Origin: an uncultured Collinsella sp.
GTDB taxonomy: Bacteria > Actinomycetota > Coriobacteriia > Coriobacteriales > Coriobacteriaceae
Assembly: GCA_905194675.1 (NCBI GenBank)
Contig: CAJJTG010000034.1
Coordinates: 1-22,869 of the forward strand
Direction: 5' to 3'
DNA: 22,869 bases
Shown piece by piece: positions 15,848-22,639 of this stretch. How positions within the stretch are numbered: the first letter of the stretch is position 1; each line of letters begins with the position of its first letter. Under the pieces are notes generated by a model that was not told the origin of the DNA, searched no databases, and worked only from the letters and a program-made list of their open reading frames with translations. Made by a program: the position numbers and the translations under genes.

Positions 15848-15882
15848 GCGTTGGCGTCGATGTTGTCGGCGGCCGTCCGCTT

Positions 15883-16587
15883 TTAGCGTTCGTCCACGAG
15901 TTTGGCGACGAGGGCCTTAAGCTCGGCCACCTCTTGCTCGAGCTCTTTGACCCGGCGTGCGTTCTCGGTGATGCCTTGGCGGTTGAGGGCGCTTTGCTCG
16001 GCTGCGTCGTCGGGCATGTACTCGCGATGCTGCTTGGCGTCGAAGGTCTCCTCGAACACGCGGCAGCCGTTGCGTTTGATAATGCGGCCGGGCACGCCCA
16101 CGACGGTGCAGTTGTCGGGCACGTCTTTGACGACAACCGAGTTGCCGCCGATTTTGACGTTGTTGCCGATGCGAATGTTGCCGAGCACCTTGGCGCCTGT
16201 GCCCACGGTGACGTTGTTGCCCAGGGTGGGGTGGCGCTTGCCGGTCTCGTTGCCGGTGCCGCCAAGTGTGACGCCCTGATAGAGCACGCAGTTGTCGCCC
16301 ACAATGGCGGTTTCGCCGATGACAACGCCCATGGCGTGGTCGATAAAGAAATGCTTGCCGATCTGTGCGGCAGGATGAATCTCGACGCCAGTGATATGGC
16401 GGGTGATTTGCGAGAGCACGCGGGCGAGCGAGCGATGTCCATGTTCCCACAGCCAGTGCTCGGGCACGTGGTTCCACTTGGCGTGCAGGCCGGGGTAAGA
16501 AAGGAAGATGACTAGGCCGTTTTGCGCGGCGGGGTCCTGTGCCTGGACGGTCTTGATGTCCTCGCGAATGGTATTGATAAAGCTCAC
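15883..16587 (-). CDS. cysE: Serine O-acetyltransferase
   Basis: A 234-residue cytosolic enzyme that transfers acetyl from acetyl-CoA to serine, giving O-acetylserine for cysteine synthesis. It has the short form of SAT: an N-terminal helical part (1-65), then the left-handed beta-helix of hexapeptide repeats (VEIHPAAQIGKHFFIDHAMG, residues 68-87 roughly, then GVVIGETAIVG, GGTGNETGKRHPTLGNNV, VGTGAKVLGNIRIGNNVKIG). The catalytic DH pair in FIDHAMG is present. The C-terminus ends in a heptad-like coiled coil (RRVKELEQEVAELKALVAKL). The start is GTG 16587: AGGGAGGG lies six bases before it and the MSFINTIREDI N-terminus fits the family. The frame is open further upstream but without conservation. 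Single gene; cysK is not in the window. Confidence 0.92.
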   Translation of the reverse strand: MSFINTIREDIKTVQAQDPAAQNGLVIFLSYPGLHAKWNHVPEHWLWEHGHRSLARVLSQITRHITGVEIHPAAQIGKHFFIDHAMGVVIGETAIVGDNCVLYQGVTLGGTGNETGKRHPTLGNNVTVGTGAKVLGNIRIGNNVKIGGNSVVVKDVPDNCTVVGVPGRIIKRNGCRVFEETFDAKQHREYMPDDAAEQSALNRQGITENARRVKELEQEVAELKALVAKLVDER

Positions 16588-16628
16588 CGGCCGCCCTCCC
16601 TTAGCGCCGCGACAATGCAATTCAATAA

Positions 16629-16645
16629 AGTATAGCGATTCGCTA
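16629..16645 (-). promoter_or_regulatory. cysE -10 box and adjoining palindrome
   Basis: On the minus strand TATACT (16634-16629) is a likely -10 box, about 42 bases before the GTG start. TAGCGATTCGCTA (16633-16645) is a perfect 13-base palindrome overlapping its upstream edge, a good position for a repressor. No convincing -35 box is seen. Confidence 0.4.
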
Positions 16646-16759
16646 GGGATTAGGAAGAGCAATCTTGCTCGGCTTTGCGCGACAGGTGTCAATTATGCAA
16701 ACTTGCTGGTAATGAAGTCACGCTTTTGTAAGGTCGTGTGCGTTGCCGCGCCGCAACCG

Positions 16760-16765
16760 TATACT
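16760..16765 (+). promoter_or_regulatory. Candidate -10 box of the dedA gene
   Basis: TATACT at 16760-16765 lies 46 bases before the dedA start codon. A matching -35 box at normal spacing is weak, so this rests on the -10 hexamer alone. Confidence 0.35.
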
Positions 16766-16811
16766 GGTCAACTTGGACGTATCCGCGCCCACAACTGAGA
16801 GGTTTTACTTC

Positions 16812-17459
16812 ATGGGTTTCATCAATTTTATCGCCGAGCTGCTTAAGGATCCGCGCACCGCGATCGCCAGTTGGATCGCCGCCGGCCCGCTTATGGCCTA
16901 CGGCTGCGTGTTCCTGATCATCTTTATCGAGACGGGCGTGGTGTTCTTCCCGTTCCTTCCCGGTGATTCGCTGCTGTTTGCCTCGGGCTTCTTTGCCCAC
17001 AACGGCGGCTTTAACATCGTGGCCCTGCTGGCCGTCGCATGGGCGGCTGCCATTTTGGGTGATCAGTGCAACTTTATGATCGGTCACTTCTTTGGCAAAA
17101 AGATCATCGCCTCGGGAAAAGTGAAGGCTATGACGCCCGAGCGCATCAAAAAGTCCGAGGATTTCTTGGACAAGTGGGGTCACCTAGCCATCTTCCTGGG
17201 CCGCTTCTTCCCGTTTATCCGCACCTTTGTGCCCTTTATCGCCGGCATGGGCGGCATGCACTGGCGCAACTTTGTCATCTTTAACGTGCTGGGCGGCATT
17301 ACCTGGTCGACGGTCTTTACGCTGCTGGGCTACTTCTTTGGCGGCATTCCCTTTGTGCAGGAGCACTTTGAGCTGCTGATTATCGGCATCGTCGCCGTGT
17401 CGATCATCCCGACTGTGGTCGGTCTGGTTAAGGCTAAGCTGGGCAAAAAGAACGCGTAG
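16812..17459 (+). CDS. DedA family membrane protein (VTT domain)
   Basis: A 215-residue inner-membrane protein of the DedA/SNARE-associated (VTT) family. Bacterial DedA proteins act in lipid carrier recycling, for example undecaprenyl phosphate flipping, and in membrane homeostasis; which role applies here is unknown. Family features: the acidic residue Glu40 in IIFIETGVVFFPFLPGDSLL (residues 36-55), Gly-Asp in ILGDQCNFMIGHFFG (81-95), and the basic motif GRFFPFIRTFVPFIAGMGGM at 130-149 with two conserved arginines (131 and 137). Four to five hydrophobic segments are visible. ATG 16812 follows GAGAGG at a suitable distance; the upstream in-frame ATG at 16743 is not like the family. It is followed by a terminator, so it is monocistronic. 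Confidence 0.92.
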   Translation: MGFINFIAELLKDPRTAIASWIAAGPLMAYGCVFLIIFIETGVVFFPFLPGDSLLFASGFFAHNGGFNIVALLAVAWAAAILGDQCNFMIGHFFGKKIIASGKVKAMTPERIKKSEDFLDKWGHLAIFLGRFFPFIRTFVPFIAGMGGMHWRNFVIFNVLGGITWSTVFTLLGYFFGGIPFVQEHFELLIIGIVAVSIIPTVVGLVKAKLGKKNA

Positions 17460-17487
17460 CTCGAGCCAGCGCGCAAACCGTGCCGTT

Positions 17488-17523
17488 GAGGCCCGTCACC
17501 GCTTACGGTGGCGGGCCTCTTTA
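17488..17523 (+). terminator. Terminator of the dedA gene
   Basis: GAGGCCCGTCACCG (17488-17501) pairs with CGGTGGCGGGCCTC (17506-17519) with one G-T wobble and a four-base loop. Only TTTAGTTT follows, a modest T-run. It lies 28 bases behind the stop. Confidence 0.8.
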
Positions 17524-17589
17524 GTTTCGGTCAAATGAAAATACTTTACTTAGTTAAAGAAAAGCGTTTTATCAGACGCGTACGGGGAG

Positions 17590-17595
17590 TACAAT
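17590..17595 (+). promoter_or_regulatory. Candidate -10 box of the ilvE transcript
   Basis: TACAAT at 17590-17595 lies in an otherwise AT-rich approach (17521-17572). Transcription would begin near 17602, at or next to an ATG (17603), which would give a leaderless transcript for the small upstream frame. The -35 region is not clear. Confidence 0.4.
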
Positions 17596-17602
17596 CTCGT
17601 GC

Positions 17603-17752
17603 ATGCGAATCGACGTGCCATCGGCTTTGATGCTGTTCGCGTGTCCCGTCCGGCTCTACGCTCCGGGCGTGCGACGTTGCGACGCGGTCGGCCTCGGTCC
17701 TTGCGTGCGAGTTCGCGAGTATGCAACTGTGTATGTAAGGAGCGACATATGA
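17603..17752 (+). CDS. Possible 49-codon leader peptide coupled to ilvE
   Basis: An ATG at 17603 opens 49 codons that end in TGA at 17750-17752, overlapping the ilvE start as ATGA. The peptide would begin MRIDVPSALMLF and end REYATVYVRSDI, with eight Val, four Leu and two Ile. It starts right at the predicted transcription start, as leaderless actinobacterial genes do. The overlap allows translational coupling, and branched-chain codons would suit attenuation-like control of a branched-chain aminotransferase. I found no terminator/antiterminator pair in it. It may simply be chance in high-GC DNA. Confidence 0.3.
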   Translation: MRIDVPSALMLFACPVRLYAPGVRRCDAVGLGPCVRVREYATVYVRSDI

Positions 17753-18801
17753 CTGTCGAGAAGAAGGATATCGATTGGGGTAGCCTCGGCTTTGGCTACA
17801 TGAAGACCGATTACAGCTACGAGGCCCATTGGAAGGACGGCGAGTGGGACGAGGGTGGCCTGACCACCGACCACACCTTGCATGTCTCCGAGTGCGGCGG
17901 CATCTTCCATTACTGCCAGGAGGTCTTTGAGGGCCTGAAGGCCTACACCGCCGAGGACGGCAGTATCGTCTGCTTCCGTCCCGACATGAACGCCGAGCGT
18001 ATGTATAACTCTGCGCAGCGCCTCGAGATGCCCCCGTTCCCCAAGGACAAGTTTGTTGAGGCCGTCAAGCAGGTCGTTTCTGCCAACGCCGCCTGGGTTC
18101 CGCCCTTCGGCTCCGGCGCGACCCTGTACGTGCGTCCGTTTATGATCGGCTCCGGTGACGTGATCGGCGTGGCTCCCGCTCCTGAGTACACGTTCCGTAT
18201 TCTCGTGACCCCGGTCGGTCCGTACTTTAAGGGTGGCCTTAAGCCCGTCAAGCTGCGCGTTTCCGAGTACGACCGTGCGGCACCGCACGGCACCGGCAAC
18301 ATCAAGGCCGGCCTGAACTACGCCATGTCCCTCAAGCCCACGATGGAGGCCCATCGCGAGGGATATGCCGAGAACCTGTATCTCGACTCCGAGTCCCGCA
18401 CCTATGTCGAGGAGACCGGTGGCGCCAACGTCCTGTTCGTGAAGGAGGACGGCACGCTCGTCGTTCCGCAGTCGCACACCGACTCCATCCTGCCCTCCAT
18501 CACCCGTCGTTCGCTCGTTCAGGTCGCTCAGGACCTGGGTATGACCGTCGATCAGCGCCCCGTCGAGTGGGCCGAGGTCAAGGCCGGCACCTTTGTGGAG
18601 TGCGGCCTGTGCGGCACCGCTGCCGTCATCTCCCCGGTGGGCGAGATTGACAACAAGGTCTATGGCGCCGACGAGACCGTGACCTTCCCGGCTGGCTACA
18701 CCGAGATCGGTCCCGTGATGAAGAAGCTTCGCGAGACCCTGACTGGTATCCAGTCCGGTGCTGTCGAGGACAAGCACAACTGGGTTTACACCGTCGCGTA
18801 A
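17749..18801 (+). CDS. ilvE: Branched-chain amino acid aminotransferase
   Basis: A 350-residue PLP-dependent class IV aminotransferase that interconverts Leu, Ile and Val with their 2-oxo acids, using glutamate/2-oxoglutarate; cytosolic. It is the longer IlvE type common in actinobacteria and eukaryotes (BCAT). Visible landmarks: EVFEGLKAYTAEDG (58-71), FRPDMNAERMYNSAQRLEMP (76-95), TLYVRPFMIGSG (125-136), the PLP lysine Lys186 in GTGNIKAGLNYAMSL, YVEETGGANVLF (219-230) and GTAAVISPVG near 288-297. ATG 17749 is preceded by TAAGGAGCG, a good ribosome site. It overlaps a possible leader frame by four bases and has a strong terminator. The frame stays open 150 bases upstream, but those residues are not family-like. 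Confidence 0.96.
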   Translation: MTVEKKDIDWGSLGFGYMKTDYSYEAHWKDGEWDEGGLTTDHTLHVSECGGIFHYCQEVFEGLKAYTAEDGSIVCFRPDMNAERMYNSAQRLEMPPFPKDKFVEAVKQVVSANAAWVPPFGSGATLYVRPFMIGSGDVIGVAPAPEYTFRILVTPVGPYFKGGLKPVKLRVSEYDRAAPHGTGNIKAGLNYAMSLKPTMEAHREGYAENLYLDSESRTYVEETGGANVLFVKEDGTLVVPQSHTDSILPSITRRSLVQVAQDLGMTVDQRPVEWAEVKAGTFVECGLCGTAAVISPVGEIDNKVYGADETVTFPAGYTEIGPVMKKLRETLTGIQSGAVEDKHNWVYTVA

Positions 18802-18858
18802 GCTGTCTTAGCTGTCCGGCCCGAGGGCGACCTTCCTTTCCGGTGCGTCCTCGGACAT

Positions 18859-18901
18859 GAAAGAACCCCCGCTGCGCACTACGTGCGGCGGGGGTTCTTT
18901 C
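18859..18901 (+). terminator. Terminator of ilvE
   Basis: GAAAGAACCCCCGC (18859-18872) pairs perfectly with GCGGGGGTTCTTTC (18888-18901) around a 15-base loop. The T-run is inside the stem (TTCTTT), so the A-rich left arm pairs with it. It lies 57 bases after the ilvE stop. Confidence 0.85.
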
Positions 18902-18972
18902 GTCCTGCGGAGTGCGCCGGAAAGGAAGGCCGCGCTTTTGTTTTGGTTCGCGCCATGTGGGGGTGGTGGCGA

Positions 18973-19175
18973 CGTGCATTTTTGCGAGTATTCTGCAATC
19001 GAAGGCCCCTGCATACCGACCTCGGGCAAAAAATCGGGATTTCTCGATGTTTTCTACGAATGATGGGCGGGGTTATGGGCCGACAGCGTTTGATTTGCAG
19101 GGATATTTGCGCTCTTTGGCATTTATCGCGGCGCCCGAAGTCCTTGGTTATGTTGAATACTCCTAAAAATGCACG
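18973..19175. repeat. 203-base segment bounded by terminal inverted repeats
   Basis: CGTGCATTTTTGCGAGTATT begins at 18973 and its near-complement GAATACTCCTAAAAATGCAC ends at 19174; over 21 bases the ends match at 19 positions. The interior has no convincing gene: short frames exist on both strands, but none has a ribosome site or a known motif. It fills most of the 480-base gap between ilvE and lemA. It may be a non-autonomous mobile element (MITE-like) or a structured RNA. No flanking target duplication is obvious. Confidence 0.5.
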
Positions 19176-19205
19176 GCGCTTAGAGGGGGACCTTCGCGAA
19201 AAAGG

Positions 19206-19244
19206 AAACCGCCCCGTCGAAGTATGCATTCGACGGGGCGGTTT
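19206..19244 (-). terminator. Terminator of lemA
   Basis: AAACCGCCCCGTCGA (19206-19220) pairs perfectly over 15 bases with its complement (19230-19244). On the minus strand the stem is followed by TTTCCTTTTTC, a good T-rich tail, and it starts 37 bases after the lemA stop. Confidence 0.9.
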
Positions 19245-19280
19245 ATACATTTGTCCGATTAAGGATGCGCTGCCAAACTA

Positions 19281-19832
19281 CTAGAACTTGACGGTCGGTG
19301 CCTGGTGGGCGGCCTCAGCTGCTTCGAAGCCCTGACGCTCCTTAAACTGGAAGATGCCGGCAAAGATGACAGCCGGGAACGTCTGAATGGCGTTATTGTA
19401 GCTGAGCACGCAATCGTTGTAGCTCTGGCGTGCATAGCTAATCTTGTTCTCAGTATCCTCGAGCGATGCCTGCAGCTGCGTAAAGTTGGTGTTCGCCTTA
19501 AGGTCGGGGTAGGCCTCGGCTACGGCGAAGAGCTGGCGCAGCGCACCGGTCAGCACGTTGTCGGCTTCCATTTTGGCCTCGGGCGTGGTGGCCTTGACGG
19601 CGGTGTTACGCGCGCTGATCACGGCGGAGAGCGTCTCCTGCTCGTGCTTGGCGTAGCCCTTGACGGTCTCGACCAGGTTGGAGATCAGGTCGTTGCGGCG
19701 CTGCAGCTGCGTATCGATGTTCTGCCAAGCGTTATCGATGCGGTTACGCTTGGTGACCATGTTGTTGTAGATGCCGGCGATGGCGCAGACAATCACAATG
19801 ACAACAACGATGCCGATGATGACGGTAATCAT
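19281..19832 (-). CDS. lemA: LemA family membrane protein
   Basis: A 183-residue LemA family protein. Residues 3-22 form one N-terminal transmembrane helix (TVIIGIVVVIVIVCAIAGIY), followed by a long helical domain with the family core: NRIDNAWQNIDTQLQRRNDL at 30-49, LVETVKGYAKHEQETL (53-68), NTNFTQLQASLEDTENKISY near 114-133 and YNNAIQTFPAVIFAGIFQF near 145-163. The helical part is expected outside the membrane. The function of LemA is unsettled. GGAG five bases before ATG 19832 fixes the start. It is monocistronic and divergent from the TetR gene, with about 200 bases between them. No htpX or TPM-domain partner, often found beside lemA, is seen here. Confidence 0.95.
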   Translation of the reverse strand: MITVIIGIVVVIVIVCAIAGIYNNMVTKRNRIDNAWQNIDTQLQRRNDLISNLVETVKGYAKHEQETLSAVISARNTAVKATTPEAKMEADNVLTGALRQLFAVAEAYPDLKANTNFTQLQASLEDTENKISYARQSYNDCVLSYNNAIQTFPAVIFAGIFQFKERQGFEAAEAAHQAPTVKF

Positions 19833-19988
19833 GATGTCTCCGTTTCGAATGGCCGCGGCGGCATGCGCCAGCTGCCGTTGGTATAACGCTACTAGTATAC
19901 CCGCAACGTTTTGCCGTGCCGAACTTTCCGGTAAGCGTTATGTTTTCGGCGGGGTTGGCACCGGGGCAAAGCGCGCGAGGTACAGGTG

Positions 19989-20010
19989 TAAGATATGCGA
20001 CAGATTGTCG
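19989..20010 (+). promoter_or_regulatory. tetR -10 box and palindromic operator candidate
   Basis: TAAGAT (19989-19994) is a possible -10 box. Four bases on lies CGACAGATTGTCG (19998-20010), a perfect palindrome with five-base arms and a three-base centre. Its position over the transcription start fits autorepression by the TetR protein. No clear -35 box. Confidence 0.4.
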
Positions 20011-20031
20011 AGTGTTGTCTTTGCCCTGAGG

Positions 20032-20628
20032 ATGGCGATACCAGTGGACCTTCGCATTAAGAAAACCTACCGCGCCCTGTTCGATGCCTTCACCGAACTT
20101 CTCGAGGAGCATCGTTTTGAGGACCTGACGGTTGCCATGCTGTGCGACCGCGCCATGATTCGCCGCACGACGTTCTACAAGCACTTTCGCGACAAGAACG
20201 ATTACTTTGCCTTTTATATCGATGAGCTCATGTCGGGCTTGCCGCAAAAACAGCCCGATGAGGCCGGCGCAGTGTCTGCCGAGGACGTGCGCGCGCTTCG
20301 GCACGCGATTTTGGACGATGCCATGGATTTGATTCTGGCGCACGAGCAGCTCATGGATAACATTTTGGCAAGCAGCATGTCGGGCATGTTGACCAACGTT
20401 ATTTGCGACCGCATTGCCCGCTCCATCCGCGAGCGTGTGATGAACGTGCTTGCCGAGGATGCCCTGGCCCCCGTGTCACTCGAGACGACGTCTGAGTTTG
20501 TCGCCGGCGGTATTATTCGACTTTTCACGATATGGTGGGAATCGGGCCACGATCTTGAGCGTCGACCCGAGATGGCCGACGTGGTCGATGCGCTGTTTGA
20601 GCGGACCATGACGCCGGTGCATCACTAA
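20032..20628 (+). CDS. TetR/AcrR-family regulator
   Basis: A 198-residue one-component regulator. The helix-turn-helix is DLTVAMLCDRAMIRRTTFYK at residues 31-50, followed by HFRDKNDYFAFYIDEL, typical of TetR proteins of the DhaS-like type with the TetR_C_7 ligand domain. The start is not certain: ATG 20032 directly abuts GAGG, too close to serve as its ribosome site, whereas GTG 20044 gives the common DLRIKKTYRAL N-terminus with GAGGA 11 bases upstream. Both share the same domain. Its operator may be the palindrome at 19998-20010. Divergent from lemA and convergent with tRNA-Ser; the controlled genes may be its own or lie elsewhere. Ligand unknown. Confidence 0.88.
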   Translation: MAIPVDLRIKKTYRALFDAFTELLEEHRFEDLTVAMLCDRAMIRRTTFYKHFRDKNDYFAFYIDELMSGLPQKQPDEAGAVSAEDVRALRHAILDDAMDLILAHEQLMDNILASSMSGMLTNVICDRIARSIRERVMNVLAEDALAPVSLETTSEFVAGGIIRLFTIWWESGHDLERRPEMADVVDALFERTMTPVHH

Positions 20629-20631
20629 AAG

Positions 20632-20721
20632 TGGCGGAGAGAGGGGGATTCGAACCCCCGGAACGCTCTCGCGCTCAACGGTTTTCAAGACCGCCGCATT
20701 CAACCGCTCTGCCATCTCTCC
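20632..20721 (-). tRNA. tRNA-Ser (anticodon TGA)
   Basis: The minus strand folds as a class II tRNA. The acceptor GGAGAGA (from 20721) pairs with TCTCTCC, followed by discriminator G and an encoded CCA (20632-20634). The anticodon loop is CTTGAAA in the stem GCGGT/ACCGT, so the anticodon is TGA, reading UCA. The variable arm is long, as in serine tRNAs, and the T-arm is GGGGG-TTCGAAT-CCCCC. Its 5' end is 51 bases from the divergent tadA fusion gene. Confidence 0.96.
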
Positions 20722-20731
20722 GTGAGTCGTA

Positions 20732-20737
20732 ATGATA
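20732..20737 (-). promoter_or_regulatory. Candidate -10 box of tRNA-Ser
   Basis: On the minus strand TATCAT (20737-20732) lies ten bases before the mature 5' end, a normal distance. TTGCAA upstream could be the -35 box, but the spacer would be only 14 bases. The region also has to hold the promoter of the divergent gene. Confidence 0.4.
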
Positions 20738-20772
20738 GCATCGTTTTGAATTTGCAACAGGGAAGGCGAACG

Positions 20773-22554
20773 ATGACGATCACCGAAATCGACGAGAAGT
20801 TCATGCGCGAGGCGTTGGCGGAGGCGCGAGCCGCCGCGGCGGTGGGCGAGGTGCCCATCGGAGCCGTAGTGGTGCGCGACGGCGAGATCGTCGCGAGGGC
20901 GCACAATCGGCGCGAGCTCGACCAGGACCCTTCGGCGCATGCAGAGTTTGCGGCCGTGTGCGCCGCTGCCCAGGCACTTGGCCGCTGGCGCCTTTCCGAT
21001 TGCACGGTCTACGTGACGCTTGAGCCTTGCTGCATGTGCGCGGGCCTTATGGTCAACGCGCGCGTGGGGCGCTGCGTGTATGGCGCGAGCGACGCCAAGG
21101 CCGGCGCGCTGGGATCCCTATACGATTTGAATGCCGACTCGCGCCTGAATCATCGGTTTAATGTGACCGCCGGCGTGCTGGCAGACGAGTGTCGTGAGGT
21201 GTTGAGCGGGTATTTTTGTGGGCTGCGTGGTGCCGATGGTGCTGGCTGCGGTTGTGGGGCCGATCTTGAGGCACATGCCGCTCACGCTGAGGCGCTCGCG
21301 TGTGCCGAAGATATCGTCGTTGAGGCGGTCGATTTTGGTGCCGCGTGCCGCCGGCCCCGCCGTGTGCTGTTGGCGATTGATTCCTTTAAGGGCAGTGTTT
21401 CGAGTGCGCAGGCGGAGGAGGCCGTTGCCGAAGGCGTGCGCCGCGTTTGGCCCGATGCCGAGGTGCGCACATTGCCGCTGGCAGATGGTGGTGAGGGAAC
21501 GCTCGATGCCGTTGCCGCCTGCGGTGGCGAGCTTGTGACCTGCGAGGTTGCAGGGCCCTTGGGCGATCGTGTGCCCGCACGGTTACTGGTTGACGGCGGG
21601 CGCGAGTCGGCTGTTATTGAGATGGCCGAGGCGGCGGGTATTGGGTATTCGCCCTGTACGGAGTCGGCGGCGTTGGCGGCTTCGACCTATGGCGTGGGCG
21701 AGCTCATGCTTCGCGCAGTCCGTGCTGGGGCAAAGACTATCTATATTGGTCTGGGCGGCAGCGCCACCAACGACGGTGGCGCCGGCATGCTGCAGGCGCT
21801 GGGCGCGCGTGTGGTCGATGATCGGGGCTGCGATATCGCCCCCGGTCTTGCAGGCCTTGAGCAGGTGGCGAGCGTTGATTTGGCGCCAGCGCTTCAGGCT
21901 TTGGATGACGCTCGTATCGTTGTGCTTTCGGATGTCGAGAATCCGCTCGTGGGGCGTCGGGGCGCATTGGCGGTGTTTGGTGGGCAGAAAGGCTTGCCGA
22001 CGGGTGACGCCGAGGCGCTGAGCAGGTGCGACAGTTGGATGGTCGGCTACGGTCGTCTGCTCGATACGGCAATTGTCGAGGCTCGGGCCCAGGGGCTGCT
22101 GCGCGTGCCCGAGGGTGCACGGACGTTCGGCTCGGTGCTCGGCGTGCCCGGTGCCGGTGCCGCCGGCGGCCTGGGCGCCGCGCTGCTGGCGCTCGGTGCC
22201 GAGTTGCGTTCGGGCGTGGAGACAGTGCTCGATCTCGTGGGGTTTGACGAGCGTGTACGCGATGTCGACCTGGTCATAACGGGCGAGGGCAATATGGACG
22301 AGCAATCCGCCGCCGGCAAGGCGCCGGTGGGCGTGGCCCGCCGTGCCAAGCGATATGGCAAGCCGGTTGTTGCCGTCGTGGGCGGTCGTGCCGACAACCT
22401 GGATGCGGTGTACGAGCAGGGCATCGACCTGGTTTTGACGATCTGCCGCAAGCCCATGGGCCTTGAGCTGGCGCTCGATCCCCAAGAAGCCATAACCAAC
22501 CTTATCTGCGCCGGCGAGTCTGCCGCTCGATCCTACGACCTCGCCCGCCTCTAA
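20773..22554 (+). CDS. TadA - glycerate kinase fusion protein
   Basis: A 593-residue fusion in one uninterrupted frame. Residues 1-150 are a complete tRNA adenosine deaminase (TadA, A34 to inosine in tRNA-Arg): the HAE motif at 56-58 (zinc His56, proton-shuttling Glu58) and PCCMC at 85-89 (zinc Cys86 and Cys89), then the usual YGASDAKAGALGSL and RFNVTAGVLADECREVLSGYF end. A linker of about 45 residues, rich in Ala, Gly and Cys, follows. Residues 197-593 are a complete glycerate kinase of the GlxK/GckA type: AIDSFKGSVSSAQAEEA, PLADGGEGTLDAV (235-247), GLGGSATNDGGAGMLQALG, VFGGQKG, VITGEGNMDEQSAAGKAPVG. Start ATG 20773 follows GGAAGG by six bases; the frame is open to a GTG at 20722 next to the tRNA, which I reject. 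No metabolic link between the halves is known to me. Confidence 0.92.
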   Translation: MTITEIDEKFMREALAEARAAAAVGEVPIGAVVVRDGEIVARAHNRRELDQDPSAHAEFAAVCAAAQALGRWRLSDCTVYVTLEPCCMCAGLMVNARVGRCVYGASDAKAGALGSLYDLNADSRLNHRFNVTAGVLADECREVLSGYFCGLRGADGAGCGCGADLEAHAAHAEALACAEDIVVEAVDFGAACRRPRRVLLAIDSFKGSVSSAQAEEAVAEGVRRVWPDAEVRTLPLADGGEGTLDAVAACGGELVTCEVAGPLGDRVPARLLVDGGRESAVIEMAEAAGIGYSPCTESAALAASTYGVGELMLRAVRAGAKTIYIGLGGSATNDGGAGMLQALGARVVDDRGCDIAPGLAGLEQVASVDLAPALQALDDARIVVLSDVENPLVGRRGALAVFGGQKGLPTGDAEALSRCDSWMVGYGRLLDTAIVEARAQGLLRVPEGARTFGSVLGVPGAGAAGGLGAALLALGAELRSGVETVLDLVGFDERVRDVDLVITGEGNMDEQSAAGKAPVGVARRAKRYGKPVVAVVGGRADNLDAVYEQGIDLVLTICRKPMGLELALDPQEAITNLICAGESAARSYDLARL

Positions 22555-22569
22555 GGCCTATCTCCCTAT

Positions 22570-22638
22570 AAGTTGCGGTGGAATACGGAGTGTTTTTGCC
22601 TTTAAGGGGCCAATTCAGTCCGTATTCCACCGCAACTT
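22570..22638. repeat. Palindrome with perfect 20-base arms
   Basis: The arms at 22570-22589 and 22619-22638 (core GCGGTGGAATACGGA and its complement) are perfectly complementary over 20 bases, with a 29-base loop. It starts 16 bases behind the stop of the fusion gene. No T-run follows; it is the most perfect member of the intergenic palindromes. Confidence 0.8.
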
Positions 22639-22639
22639 C

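Noticed and set aside
17521..17748. T-box or classic terminator-type attenuator in front of ilvE
   Set aside because: No T-box consensus and no terminator hairpin with T-run lies between the promoter region and the start codon.
17656..18777. A 373-codon minus-strand frame opposite ilvE
   Set aside because: Antisense shadow of a conserved enzyme; no ribosome site or domain.
18857..19284. Several short frames (61-133 codons) between ilvE and lemA
   Set aside because: They cross the ilvE terminator or the terminal-inverted-repeat segment, lack ribosome sites and have no motifs.
20722..20772. Upstream GTG start (20722) for the TadA fusion
   Set aside because: It abuts the tRNA gene and leaves no room for a promoter or ribosome site; ATG 20773 has GGAAGG at the right distance and matches TadA length.
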